Origin: Saccharolobus caldissimus
GTDB taxonomy: Archaea > Thermoproteota > Thermoprotei_A > Sulfolobales > Sulfolobaceae
Assembly (NCBI RefSeq): GCF_020886315.1
Contig: NZ_AP025226.1
Span: 2,444,001 to 2,508,000, forward strand
DNA: 64,000 nt
Reading direction: 5' to 3'
Under the pieces are notes generated by a model, which was not told the DNA's origin, did not search any database, and saw nothing but the letters and a program-made list of their open reading frames with translations. Of the stretch, positions 18,957-28,016 are shown piece after piece. Position 1 is the first letter of the stretch; each line of letters begins with the position of its first letter. The position numbers were made by a program, and so were the translations under genes.

Positions 18957-19661
18957 TTAATAATTATCTATATTTAGAAGTATATCATATTGTAAAATCT
19001 CGTTATATACCTTACACATTATCTTCTTTTCGGCTTTTCTAATATATTCCTCTAAAGTGGGCTTAGATAGCCCCATTATATTACCTAAATCCTCCAGATT
19101 TATCCTCCTAGGGTAATCATAATACCCTCTCTTTACGGCTTCAATTACGGCTTTCCTCTCTTGGTCAGAGAGATCAAAGAACGTGGGTATAAAGGAATCC
19201 AATTCTATACGCCTAACCTTAAAATATCTTATATCCCCTAATACTTGAAGGTCTTGTTTTAGGGAATTTACTTCTTCTTCGGGAATTACTAACAACAACC
19301 TTTCAACCCCACCCTTAATTATATCCTTAAGATAGAATACTGTATAATTATTCAAAATTCCCATTATCATATTATCATATTTCTCTTTAAATAATATTCT
19401 GTAAATCCCCCTCCTCCTATCTAATTCTGAAATATGTAAAACTTCTAAGATGCTCTTCTCCTTCTTAAAGGATCTTAGGAAACTCCTAAAATCCTTAGCT
19501 TTTAACACCTTAATCTCATCCATTCCTAAAATATAATCTCTTTCCCTGCTGGGTTTTGCAAATAAAGTTCTCATCATAACAGGGTAGTCCATAGTTAATT
19601 TACTCCAGCAATTCTCATGCTCTATCTCAAAAGCTACGAGGGCTACGTTAAACAGTGCCAT
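18957..19661 (-). CDS. HTH_10 (bacterio-opsin activator-like) transcriptional regulator
   Basis: A 234-residue regulator. The C-terminal HTH_10 domain is clear: LSDQERKAVIEAVKRGYYDYPRRINLEDLGNIMGLSKPTLEEYIRKAEKK (about 160-215) in pieces such as YYDYPRRI and SKPTLEEYIRKAEKK. The N-terminal domain starts with a His/Cys/Trp pattern (EIEHENCWSKLT) shared with two other regulators in the window (36564-37211, 57684-58316), perhaps a ligand or metal sensor. It converges on the cyclase gene. The likely targets are the adjacent transporter and cyclase genes; this is inference from position. Confidence 0.85.
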   Translation of the reverse strand: MALFNVALVAFEIEHENCWSKLTMDYPVMMRTLFAKPSRERDYILGMDEIKVLKAKDFRSFLRSFKKEKSILEVLHISELDRRRGIYRILFKEKYDNMIMGILNNYTVFYLKDIIKGGVERLLLVIPEEEVNSLKQDLQVLGDIRYFKVRRIELDSFIPTFFDLSDQERKAVIEAVKRGYYDYPRRINLEDLGNIMGLSKPTLEEYIRKAEKKIMCKVYNEILQYDILLNIDNY

Positions 19662-19748
19662 ATATAATTTTTATGTTTAAATAATATAAAATCTTTTAAG
19701 AAGACCTCAAACCATAATTACAATGAGTTTCTTAAACATGCACTAAAA

Positions 19749-20220
19749 TTAGCCTTTTAGAATCTTTTCGTTCTCTTCAAGCATTTTCTTTACTTCATTA
19801 ACCCTAGGAATAACGTCATCAACTGATAATTTACTCTCGTGAAATCCCCATACGTGAAGAGTATATCCTGCATCCCAACCGTTCATTACCCAATTTCCTA
19901 AGTTCTTTGAAAGTTTGCTTGACGCTGAGACTAGCTAATTTGTATACCATCTGCCTTCGATTAACGCTTTCTTATACTCTTCTAGGTTAAACTTTTCCGC
20001 AAGGGCTTTAACTACTTCTTCAGTAATTTTGTATGCTTTTTCAGACGCTTGAATAGGATCACCTTTCTTTATATAATCCTCACATTCTGTGAAATACTTT
20101 CTAGCTAAATCTAACCTTATCTTTATGCTCTTGGAAGGATTCTTTTTTTGATATAGCATTAATTATTACGTCTATAACATCAATACCTTCGCTTTCTGCA
20201 ATTTTTAATACTTCTTCCAT
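19749..20220 (-). pseudogene. PaREP1-family protein gene, broken by frameshift and stop
   Basis: Three pieces in order make one PaREP1-type protein. The N-terminus MEEVLKIAESEGIDVIDV starts at 20220. After a frameshift in a run of seven A (about 20148-20154) come IRLDLARKYF, EDYIKKGDPIQASEKAYKI and EGRWYTN. After an in-frame TAG (19935-19937) follows LSKNLGNWVMNGWDAGYTL and HVWGFHESKLS to a TAA at 19749. PaREP1 proteins are HEPN-like helical proteins of archaeal accessory DNA. Two independent lesions indicate decay rather than programmed recoding, although the A-run frameshift alone could be slippery. Confidence 0.75.
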
Positions 20221-20287
20221 ATTTTCCTCTTCTTCCTAGAGATTATAAAAGTTGTATATTACGCTAGATATCTTATCATCCTTTTTA

Positions 20288-20595
20288 GAGGTCGGTCTTT
20301 CATTGAAGTTTCATGAATTTTTATTCAACCTATTGTCCTCATACCTCTTATTTCCCTCCCTGTGCCGTCTACGGGACTAACTCCCTTCGATGAGTTTCAC
20401 TGGGTGCCTTCCTACACCTCACTACTGTTCATAGACTTCATAGTGGCATCCTACAATTTAATGTTAGAGGAAAAGTTTATAAAATTTGACAGACACGTAG
20501 CCTCAACTTACCTAATAGCCTTAAAAGGTTTAGTAATGTCAAATAATATCAAATAATATGAACTTCACGATCTATCGGAAACTACTGACAACGGC
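20288..20595 (-). mobile_element. IS607-type remnant with both ends and a TnpB fragment
   Basis: Read on the minus strand, the left end GCCGTTGTCAGTAGTTTCCG (about 20576-20595) and adjoining ATATTATTTGATATTATTTG match the 9695 mini-element, and the right end TTGAATAAAAATTCATGAAA (about 20308-20327) matches its right end with flank-proximal CAATGAAAG. Inside, a plus-strand frame (20362-20556) ends with FDRHVASTYLIALKGL, a TnpB C-terminal motif that is inverted relative to the ends, so the element has been rearranged. No transposase is intact. Confidence 0.6.
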
Positions 20596-20652
20596 AATTG
20601 TAAAAAACTAATATTTAAGAAAACTTTTAAGTGGAAAGTAGAAAATACACAT

Positions 20653-20865
20653 GTGCAAGAGAAAGCTACAATAAAAGTAAGTGAAAATACCCTTAAGATG
20701 CTTAAAAAACTTAAAGAAGAGAACAATTTCTCATCAATGGATGAGACTATTACTTATTTAATAAAATTGTACAGAGAGGAGAAGTTAAGGAGAGTATTTG
20801 GCATAGACAAAGGGAGAATAACTCAATTTAGCAAAGATGATAGAATTGAGGATCGTAATGGATAG
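20653..20865 (+). CDS. vapB: VapB-type antitoxin (ribbon-helix-helix-like)
   Basis: A 70-residue protein starting at GTG 20653; the ATG two bases upstream is in another frame that stops at once. The N-terminus ATIKVSENTLKMLKKLKEE resembles a ribbon-helix-helix DNA-binding domain with a beta strand followed by helices, and the C-terminus (residues 50-70) is charged as in toxin-binding tails. It overlaps the PIN toxin by 29 nt, the usual antitoxin-first order. It would repress its own operon. Confidence 0.75.
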   Translation: MQEKATIKVSENTLKMLKKLKEENNFSSMDETITYLIKLYREEKLRRVFGIDKGRITQFSKDDRIEDRNG

Positions 20866-21250
20866 TTATGCTTGGATAGAGTTCTTTTTAGGAAGTGATA
20901 AGGGAAAGAAAGTTTTCGAAATCCTTTCCTCAGTCGATGAAATATTAACACCGGATTTAGTATTAGCTGAAATAGGTAGGAAATACATTAGAGAAGGAGT
21001 TGATGAAAAAACTGCTATAGAAAGATTGAAATTCATAGAGGAAAATAGCGTAATTCTTTGTATTAACTCAGAGTTAAGCGTTGAAGGAGCAATGGCTTAT
21101 ATTGAATTACTAAGTAAGGCTAAAAGTGAGGGAAAGAACAAACCTAGTTTAACAGATAGTGTACTTTTAGCAATAAGTAGGAAATATACTGCAAAAATAG
21201 TTACTGGAGATGAAATATTTAAGGGAATAAATGAGGTAATATTTATATGA
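20837..21250 (+). CDS. vapC: VapC-type PIN-domain toxin
   Basis: A PIN ribonuclease of up to 137 residues. Catalytic acidic positions are MDSYAWIEFF (first Asp), LVLAEIGRKY (Glu), LTDSVLLAIS (Asp) and IVTGDEIF (Asp). The start may be ATG 20837 or ATG 20858, the latter giving MDSYAW at the N-terminus as in many VapC. It is co-transcribed with the upstream antitoxin. Targets are presumably RNA; no specificity can be read from sequence. Confidence 0.85.
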   Translation: MIELRIVMDSYAWIEFFLGSDKGKKVFEILSSVDEILTPDLVLAEIGRKYIREGVDEKTAIERLKFIEENSVILCINSELSVEGAMAYIELLSKAKSEGKNKPSLTDSVLLAISRKYTAKIVTGDEIFKGINEVIFI

Positions 21251-21374
21251 GTATTAAGGTTTAAGTTATAAATTACACTTTCTTTATGCTAAAGTTTAAA
21301 TATATACTCCTATAATTTTTAATGATATAGGCTAACATATTGGCATATACATATATGTTATTTTTAAAATATTC

Positions 21375-21653
21375 TTAATCGCAAAGTTGTAATGTTATTC
21401 CTAAATTCTCGGATAAAATCTTGTTTAGTTTTTTAATATCTTCTTGACCTATATTTCTCAATTCTATTTTATGATTTCCTTCATCGGGTCTATTTATAGT
21501 AAATATTATTGAAAATGGGGAGAAGGCCCTACTAATATAATTATAACAGATATTAAAATCCCCTTTAGTTACTATTATATTATTTCCCTTTTTATCCTTT
21601 ATCTCTATATAATTACTATATACTCTAAAATAAATGGGAGAGAAGGAAAGCAT
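21375..21653 (-). CDS. Small hypothetical protein
   Basis: A 92-residue frame with alternating hydrophobic and polar residues (VYSNYIEIKDKKGNNIIV) suggesting a beta-rich N-terminal part and a helical C-terminus (EDIKKLNKILSENLG). I do not recognise the family; the pattern resembles a small PH-like fold, which is a weak guess. It is divergent from a truncated transporter gene with 81 bp between the starts. Confidence 0.45.
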   Translation of the reverse strand: MLSFSPIYFRVYSNYIEIKDKKGNNIIVTKGDFNICYNYISRAFSPFSIIFTINRPDEGNHKIELRNIGQEDIKKLNKILSENLGITLQLCD

Positions 21654-21734
21654 GTAAAGATAAAATCCAATAACAATTACATAAAATATTAATTGAATAG
21701 ATGATCAAATCTCAATTAAACTTAGTGGAAAACG

Positions 21735-22691
21735 ATGACATTGGTATCCTTATTTTTTGTTATTTCATTTTTATCTCAATTAGGAGTATTAATTAATAAC
21801 CTTTTCGCCATTATTTTAACTTTTTATTTATCTATGATAATAGGGGGCTTTGTTATAGATGGTTCAGAAACTATCCTATCCATCTGGATTAAAGAGAATA
21901 TATGCGAAAAAGATTATAAAAAAATCTCTTCTATTAATAGAGTTATCACTAGATCATTAAGGTTGCTAGCTATAGCATTAGCAGGAATACTTCTCGCCAT
22001 AGATATTAAATATTCGCTATTTACACCACTAATTATCTTAGGAGCTACAATATTTATGTTATTACCTATAAAAATAGCTAATACTAATCGTAATACGCTA
22101 AGACAAGGTTTCATAGAAGGATTTAATTATATTAGAAAAAATAAAGTGTTAACTCAGTTCATAATTCTTACAATAAATAACTTGTTTTTCAATATACAAG
22201 GAATATTACTATTGTATTATGTTGAAAAGTTCCTACATCAAGGTCCGATTTATTTCAGCGTGTTAGGCGCTTCTGCTGAAATTGGTATAGTATTAGGTTC
22301 CTTTTATGCGGTAAGGATTAAAAAAGGTAAATTAGGATTATACAATTTGCTTTTCGGATTATTAATTTCTGCATCTTTTATATCTTATGTCTTAATTCAT
22401 AATATATTTTTATCAATAATACCTACATTCACCATATTTTTCTTCTCTGGTATCAATTCAGTTTTAACTTCTATTGCATTGTTAAAAATTATAGATAAAG
22501 AATTCATGGGAAGAGCACGCGGATTTTTAGGAACAATATCTACTGGTTTAGCTACATTTTCGGGAGCATTAGGTGGTATATTAATTGAAGTAATAGGCGT
22601 AGGGGGTACTTACTTAATAGTCGGCATAATAAATTTAATATTTACCCTTCTTATCCTCACTTTTAAGGAATATTATAATCTGGAAATATAA
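21735..22691 (+). CDS. MFS exporter-like protein, N-terminally truncated
   Basis: 318 residues with about 9-10 hydrophobic helices. Recognisable pieces are RVITRSLRLLAIALAG, FIEGFNYIRKNK, a central LGASAEIGIVLGS and FMGRARGFLGTISTG, which fit the multidrug/siderophore-exporter branch of MFS proteins rather than the sugar-porter branch seen elsewhere in the window. Family members have about 400 residues, so the first two helices and the DRxGRR loop are missing. Upstream in-frame stops exclude a longer start. It is probably a non-functional relic that still has an open frame. Confidence 0.6.
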   Translation: MTLVSLFFVISFLSQLGVLINNLFAIILTFYLSMIIGGFVIDGSETILSIWIKENICEKDYKKISSINRVITRSLRLLAIALAGILLAIDIKYSLFTPLIILGATIFMLLPIKIANTNRNTLRQGFIEGFNYIRKNKVLTQFIILTINNLFFNIQGILLLYYVEKFLHQGPIYFSVLGASAEIGIVLGSFYAVRIKKGKLGLYNLLFGLLISASFISYVLIHNIFLSIIPTFTIFFFSGINSVLTSIALLKIIDKEFMGRARGFLGTISTGLATFSGALGGILIEVIGVGGTYLIVGIINLIFTLLILTFKEYYNLEI

Positions 22692-22986
22692 ATTATTCTT
22701 TCAATTTTAGATGCGTTAAATGTTATACTTAATTAAAAAAGAGTCTGCGCTATCATATTGAAGCTACTACCATCAGAAGACTAGAAATTTATCTAAATAC
22801 TAATATATCTTATATCTTAGCTATTCTAAACTTCAGCAATACTGACGATATTAACTTTACTTCTTACCATTACTTTTAGCAACTAATCCTTGTTATTCGT
22901 GGCCCTAATTATTAATTTAGCTTACACTAAATTTACCCTTCTAATCTCATCACAGTTATAATAGGAAAAAGATTGATTGAAATAAA

Positions 22987-23319
22987 TCAAAATTCTTCAT
23001 AAATATCTATAAATCTCTTATACCACTCCTCGTAAATCTTAGGAGTAACTATGTGAAGTTCTAAAGGATCGCTAAAGCCTAATCTTTCGTGTATTTTTAC
23101 AGCAATTTCAGCTCTTTTCCAGATATCACTTGCAAGTTCGGTAATTATTAGGACGTCAATATCGCTATCTACTCTATAATTACCTCTAGCAATAGAACCA
23201 AAGAGGATTACCCTACAATTCTTATCAATCTCCTCTACACATATCCTCTTTATCTCCTTAACGTAATCCCTTGCATGGGCTAAAATCTCTTTTCTTCTAC
23301 TCCACCAGTCTGAGTTCAT
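22987..23319 (-). CDS. MNT-type minimal nucleotidyltransferase
   Basis: A 110-residue nucleotidyltransferase of the Pol-beta superfamily. The signature VILFGSIARGNYRVDSDIDVLII has the GS motif followed by DxD, the metal-binding pair. It follows and overlaps a HEPN gene by 23 nt. HEPN/MNT pairs act as toxin-antitoxin systems in which MNT modifies the HEPN protein by AMPylation, as established for other pairs. The gene looks complete. Confidence 0.85.
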   Translation of the reverse strand: MNSDWWSRRKEILAHARDYVKEIKRICVEEIDKNCRVILFGSIARGNYRVDSDIDVLIITELASDIWKRAEIAVKIHERLGFSDPLELHIVTPKIYEEWYKRFIDIYEEF

Positions 23320-23671
23320 TTAAGATCACCTTAACAACATTATATGCTTTTTCGACTACGATTTTATCTACAGAATAAGGAAAGTATCTAGAGGTTATAT
23401 AAGACTCTCTAATTACTTCTAACGTGCTTGCCTCCTCATTTCTGATCTTCCTTAAATTCTCGTTTTTAGCCAATTGTATAACTTCATCCAATAATCTTAT
23501 AACGTCATGAGTCTTCTCAAAACTACCCTTAAATTGAAATAGAACATATTTAAGAGCTAACTGCAATGCTTGCTCAAGATGAAATATAGCTAAATTGTAC
23601 TTTCCGTTTTTAATATCAATCTCTGCCTCAGCAAAAAAATCTAAAGCATTTCTCTTTAAATGCTCTGCCAT
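23297..23671 (-). CDS. HEPN-domain protein (partner of MNT)
   Basis: A 124-residue all-helical protein with the HEPN pattern: an N-terminal helix with FFAEAEIDIKNGKYNLAIFHLEQALQ in parts, a central KTHDVIRLLDEV, and a C-terminal ESYITSRYFPYS. The R-x4-6-H RNase motif is not obvious; SRYFPYS occupies the usual region. It is first in the pair and overlaps the nucleotidyltransferase. It probably is the toxin of the pair or a substrate-binding partner. Confidence 0.8.
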   Translation of the reverse strand: MAEHLKRNALDFFAEAEIDIKNGKYNLAIFHLEQALQLALKYVLFQFKGSFEKTHDVIRLLDEVIQLAKNENLRKIRNEEASTLEVIRESYITSRYFPYSVDKIVVEKAYNVVKVILNELRLVE

Positions 23672-24140
23672 AATAATGTGTCTAATTGGGAGATAAAAAG
23701 TGAAGTTTCATCAATCATGCCTTAGTATAATATTATTTTATGACAAGTTATTACTCATAATTTATGATAACACATATGATTAAAGGATTACGAAAATATA
23801 AGGAAAAATGAAATAGGTAAAATCAGAGAAAGTCCCATAAGGCTTAAGATTATTGAAGCTTCATTTTATCTTTCTAAAAGCTTTTGAATAGAAGATATTT
23901 AATTATTTTAATATTTAACGTAGTATGTTAAGTTTTATATCGTTTAATATCAATAATACTTTCTATAAAATTAGCTTATAAAAAGTCCTATTAATTACTT
24001 TGTGTTTCACTTCAAATTTTATCAAGGCAGATTTTAAACTCACTTTTAATCTATTATTTGATTTTAAATTTAAGAAAGTTTAGTAAAGTTAATATCCAAT
24101 AAAAATCAAGAATTACATAAAGCAGAGTTTCTGCTGAACT
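23672..24140. other. Non-coding A/T-rich stretch
   Basis: About 470 bp between the HEPN gene and a decayed nucleotidyltransferase fragment. No reading frame, repeat or RNA-like structure could be supported. Confidence 0.4.
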
Positions 24141-24330
24141 TTAAATTAATCCTAATTCTTTTACTAAATCTTCTAATCTCTTTGCTTCCCTTTTCATTTC
24201 CTTTATAAAAAGTGATGAAGGCTTTTCCCATTCTTCTGGAGTAAAGGCAAAGAATTCTATACGCGCTCTTAAGTAATGGGATTCCTAATCTTATCATATA
24301 ACTCCAACACCTCACTCTTGAGGGTCTGAC
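24141..24330 (-). pseudogene. MNT nucleotidyltransferase C-terminal fragment, frameshifted
   Basis: Minus-strand pieces SEVLELYDKIRN and, after a frameshift, HYLRARIEFFAFTPEEWEK and KREAKRLEDLVKELGLI, ending at the stop 24141-24143, look like the C-terminal region of an archaeal MNT-type nucleotidyltransferase (FTPEE motif). The GS-DxD active site is absent. The upstream end is cut by an IS607-type right-end sequence at 24321-24366. The continuous 76-codon frame at 24106-24336 is a shadow across the frameshift. Confidence 0.5.
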
Positions 24331-24366
24331 TTTCATAGGGTTTCATGATATTTCATGTCAACCCTC
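24321..24366 (-). repeat. IS607-type right-end motif (solo)
   Basis: On the minus strand, GGGTTGACATGAAATATCAT, then GAAACCCTATGAAAGTCAGA, then CCC. This follows the right-end consensus seen at about 9945-9986 and 20288-20327 (GGTTGA, TTCATGAAAC, TCAATGAAAG, CCGACC). No left end or transposase lies nearby, so it is a solo end next to a broken gene. Confidence 0.55.
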
Positions 24367-24485
24367 ATCTCCATTTGTTACGTAGTTCGATTTTGATAAG
24401 ATTAAAGAAATTAAAAGAGTGTACATAATCTAGTAGAAAGGGAAAAGTTACTTAAATAGAGAAAAGATTTAATAATTTATGGAAA

Positions 24486-26189
24486 TTATATACATGATAT
24501 ATCATCTATCGTGAAACTATATGATGATGGATACAGATACATTGCAGTTCCATTATAACCACCATTATATGTTACCTCTAACAAATATATTCCGCCTTCC
24601 TGAAAAATATTGCCCGGTATTGTCACATTTGCTTGATGCCCGTTAACTTCTATAATATCTTCCCAAACCAATTGATTACCGTATGTAGTATAATAGAGGC
24701 TTAACGTAAGATTGCCAAACATTACGTTAAGAAATATTGGAACGTTATTAGTATTATTAATCATACCTACATTAATGTATAATGTAACTGGCTGATCATT
24801 AAACGTACAGCTAGGCCCAGTAATATTAATAAATGTATGAATACGATAAATATTACTAGGTCCGTTAACTATATCAAAATAAAGTATCGGTATTTGAAAA
24901 GTATAACCGTTATAATGAAAATTAACTTCACTCTCGCCAAGCATAACCAAATACGGAGTATTAAGGGCTTGTTTTATACCAAATGTATTAGAAAATCCCA
25001 CAAATGTTTGAGTACTCTGCTCAATCCCAAATTCTAATGCAGCTGAAGATATTATTAAGATTGCAGGTATTGTAGTAACACCATCTAACATTCCCAACGC
25101 TAAAACGACCTCGCCAATGTTAAAACCAATTCCTGGAGTCCAAACAGTGGAATCATAAGCCTTAGCAACACTTAAAATAAACTTTGATGGAGCGGCATAT
25201 TTTGGTATAGCCACATAATAAGGTATTAAAGTAAAGTTTTTGATATATTTCATTAGGAAATCATATGTTGATGATCCAGCATAAGCATATTGTATCCCTT
25301 GGTTAGTTGAAATACAATTTACAAACTCATGAATTGTATAATTGTCTAAAGGTTCTTCATAACCGCCTGGACCACTTTGTACTTCATATAATTGATATAT
25401 TGCAACTTCAATCTTACCCTCTATATACAAAAACCCTGAAGAAGGTTCACCATTATTAATGCATATATCATTATTTATTACTTCATTAGTTGTTATTGAT
25501 GTTGTTCCACCGGTTATCTCGTAAGAGATCTCTCCACCAGATATTTCTAGGCTTGCTGATCCAAAGAAACATACTTCGGTATTCGAAGATATGCCTACTG
25601 CTGCTGAATCCGTTGCTTCTGCTGTAGAATCATTTGCATTTATATAAACTAGCGGTATTGGTTCTAATGGTGATATATTTGAAAATATTAATCTCCATTC
25701 GTACGTTGGATCTTTGTTATTATTTTGTATTTTTATATAATTTCTTAGTTTTACAACTATTGTTCTGATAAATCCTTGTGATATGCTCAATATTATTTTT
25801 GGGTTTAATGTTATGCTTCTTATTGTATAGTATAATCTACTATTACTCTGATTATAATAGCTTATTATAAATATAATTGCTGGAGTTGATTGTTTATTTA
25901 ACCAAAGTTTCGCAATATTCGTTAAATTATTTAATACAAATGTTGCCATTCCATTTACTGTTGCTAAATTAACTATTGGGAGTATTGTTTTATTGCTTGG
26001 CGTATCAGCAAATACTTGTATTAAGGCATTTGATACTGGGGTATTATTAACATAAACTTTCAGCAATATACTAGAGTCAAATGCTGAATTTAGATATATA
26101 TAATAACCCGTTAGATGTAGTAGTGTAAGGGATGATAACAAGATTATAATAGCTGTAATTAAAGCAAAGAAATCTCTCTTATCTCGCAA
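24486..26189 (-). CDS. Large exported or membrane-anchored protein of unknown function
   Basis: A 567-residue protein with one N-terminal membrane helix (about residues 8-30, ALITAIIILLSSLTLLHLTG), then an Ig-like segment (LLKVYVNNTPVSNALIQVF, about 42-62) and further beta-rich domains. The C-terminus has another beta-sandwich-like part (FQEGGIYLLEVTYNGGY). Many N-x-S/T sequons indicate an extracellular glycoprotein. There is no protease or binding motif that I recognise. It stands alone, with about 300-440 bp of non-coding DNA on its upstream side. A cell-surface or vesicle-related role is inference. Confidence 0.7.
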   Translation of the reverse strand: MRDKRDFFALITAIIILLSSLTLLHLTGYYIYLNSAFDSSILLKVYVNNTPVSNALIQVFADTPSNKTILPIVNLATVNGMATFVLNNLTNIAKLWLNKQSTPAIIFIISYYNQSNSRLYYTIRSITLNPKIILSISQGFIRTIVVKLRNYIKIQNNNKDPTYEWRLIFSNISPLEPIPLVYINANDSTAEATDSAAVGISSNTEVCFFGSASLEISGGEISYEITGGTTSITTNEVINNDICINNGEPSSGFLYIEGKIEVAIYQLYEVQSGPGGYEEPLDNYTIHEFVNCISTNQGIQYAYAGSSTYDFLMKYIKNFTLIPYYVAIPKYAAPSKFILSVAKAYDSTVWTPGIGFNIGEVVLALGMLDGVTTIPAILIISSAALEFGIEQSTQTFVGFSNTFGIKQALNTPYLVMLGESEVNFHYNGYTFQIPILYFDIVNGPSNIYRIHTFINITGPSCTFNDQPVTLYINVGMINNTNNVPIFLNVMFGNLTLSLYYTTYGNQLVWEDIIEVNGHQANVTIPGNIFQEGGIYLLEVTYNGGYNGTAMYLYPSSYSFTIDDISCI

Positions 26190-26632
26190 TTACGCTCACT
26201 ATACATAATATCGAAAAGAAGATATAAAAACTTTAAAGAGGATATAGAAATTATTATTGCAAATAATTAAATAAATGTAATATGTCAAAATTAAAATATT
26301 ATAACTAGCTAAGAATAAAAATAAATTATATCTTTCAATATAATAAAAAATGTAATTTTAAACACATAACACACTACTCTAATATTATAGGGAATGGTAG
26401 GTTATAGTTCCCTTATAATCTTACAAAAAATTATAGTTCTTAGTCCACCTTAAGCATTACTTAATTACTTCTTCGCTTTTCATGATCACGTTATCTCAGA
26501 GTTTTACTTGGAGAGAAAATTCAAAAATAATACAGAAACTTTTTTGGATAGTTATCTATAAATAATATATATTCATTCAATTATTTACACTTACAACATT
26601 CTCAAGAGATAAATGAATATAGATATATAATG
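26190..26632. other. Non-coding A/T-rich stretch
   Basis: About 440 bp upstream of the exported-protein gene and downstream of ATPase D. TATA-like runs precede the exported-protein start, but no reading frame or repeat stands out. Confidence 0.4.
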
Positions 26633-27706
26633 TTAAAAGGCCTTTGCGATCAATGCATCTGTTGGCCTATATATTTCTCCTTCTTTAGCTAAGAACGAAG
26701 CATCTATAAGGTTCCTAATTAATCCGGTTACCTCTTTATCATCGATTCTTACTCCCTCCTTAGCTTCAATAGCTCTCTTAATCTCACTCCATCTACAGCC
26801 TTGTTTACACACTTGCATTATTGTATAATATCTCTCCTTAGCCTCCTGTCTATTTAAAAGAAAATTCTTAAACTCTTCTCTTATTAACTCAACACCAGTA
26901 AGGATGGTCTTTTCTAAAGCAGTCTTATGATCCTTATATTGGATATGATAAAAACCGTAATAAGTTAACCAGCCCGGAATACCGCCTAAGTTATTATATG
27001 TATCTTCAAGTTCTTCGTCACTAACCTTAACTTTAACTTCATCAAATCCTCTCTTTAAGAACTCTATAGCCATATCCTTGCTAAACGGGTTTATGTAAAC
27101 CTCAGTTACAGCTCTGCCGTATAATGGAGATTTGGGATCTTCAAGTTTTAAAAATTTGTATACCATTCCTATTTCACTACCGGTAAATATAAATCTTAAT
27201 TTAAGGTTATCGTATGCGTAAGCTATTGGATAAAGTAGATTATATCCCCTTAATTTCCTCAGCTCTTGCGACTCATCAAAAACTATAATTACTTTCTTTC
27301 CCTCCTTTTCACTAATTTCAGATAGCTTCTCAAAAACGTTACTCATATCGACCTTATTCTCTCTATCCCATCCAAATCTTATTTCAAGTCCAGAAATATT
27401 AACTCCTTTAATTCCCCTAAATAGGTTCTTTAACTTATCTGGCAAAGAATTTATAGCCTTTTCAAATTCTTGTACTATATCCTTATAATTTAAATAATTT
27501 TTTCCCTCAAATTTCCTTAAATCTATATAAATCCATATCGCTTCTTCTTTTCTCATTAAAACCTTTACTAAAGACGATTTACCACTCCTCCTAATTCCCA
27601 AGACTAAGGTAATTGGGTAGTTAATTCCATTTTTGATCTTCTCAAGCTCTTTTTCCCTATCGAATAGGTCTTTAGGGTCTTCTTTAGGTCTAGGATCGAA
27701 TAACAG
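26633..27706 (-). CDS. Archaeal ATPase with C-terminal winged helix, copy D (probable CTG start)
   Basis: The frame is open upstream of the first internal ATG/GTG/TTG. Homology requires the segment LLFDPRPKEDPKDLFDREKE before Walker A GIRRSGKSS, so the start is probably CTG at 27706-27704, which aligns with the TTG start of copy B (both xTG-TTA-TTT/C). This gives 357 residues. Walker B is VIIVFDESQEL and the sensor-like motif is FTGSEIGMV; the C-terminus has a winged-helix-like part (EVTGLIRNLIDASFLAKEGEIY). It forms a subfamily with copy B. If CTG is not used, the gene would be inactive by loss of its start. Confidence 0.8.
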   Translation of the reverse strand: MLFDPRPKEDPKDLFDREKELEKIKNGINYPITLVLGIRRSGKSSLVKVLMRKEEAIWIYIDLRKFEGKNYLNYKDIVQEFEKAINSLPDKLKNLFRGIKGVNISGLEIRFGWDRENKVDMSNVFEKLSEISEKEGKKVIIVFDESQELRKLRGYNLLYPIAYAYDNLKLRFIFTGSEIGMVYKFLKLEDPKSPLYGRAVTEVYINPFSKDMAIEFLKRGFDEVKVKVSDEELEDTYNNLGGIPGWLTYYGFYHIQYKDHKTALEKTILTGVELIREEFKNFLLNRQEAKERYYTIMQVCKQGCRWSEIKRAIEAKEGVRIDDKEVTGLIRNLIDASFLAKEGEIYRPTDALIAKAF

Positions 27707-27750
27707 GGTATATCCCCAGTTACAGGGTATATTCCCAGTAAATAAAACTT
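27703..27750 (-). promoter_or_regulatory. TATA-like box and paired repeat operator of ATPase D
   Basis: Two 18-bp direct repeats, ACAGGGTATATCCCCAGT (27703-27720) and ACAGGGTATATTCCCAGT (27722-27739), differ at one base and have a 19-bp period. Each has an imperfect dyad GGG-TATAT-CCC. The first reaches the presumed start codon. A TATA-like TTTTATTTA (about 27740-27748 on the minus strand) directly precedes the second. Layout equals copy B, sequence is unrelated. Confidence 0.75.
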
Positions 27751-28016
27751 ATGTAAAAAACCATCCTAGTTATAGATTTATACTCTCTTAGCATTTATTG
27801 GAAAATCCTTCCTTAGATCCCAAATTCATCACCTTGAAAATAACTCAAATAAGTTAAAAATGGATAAAATAGTTTAACTAAATGTTCTTGCATTGTGGTA
27901 ATATTATCTTGTAAAAACAAGACGATTAGGAGGAAGCGGAAATAATTTTTCCTAGATTTGCACACGTATTTTAGGGTAGATGAAGTGGGGTATTCTGACC
28001 TCCTCCACGCCCTAAA

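Noticed and set aside
19935-19937. In-frame TAG in the PaREP1 gene as possible pyrrolysine codon
   Set aside because: Sulfolobales are not known to use pyrrolysine and a second lesion is present upstream; a pseudogene is the simpler reading.
24106-24336. 76-codon minus-strand frame
   Set aside because: It crosses the true frame of the nucleotidyltransferase remnant; the homologous residues lie in the other frames.
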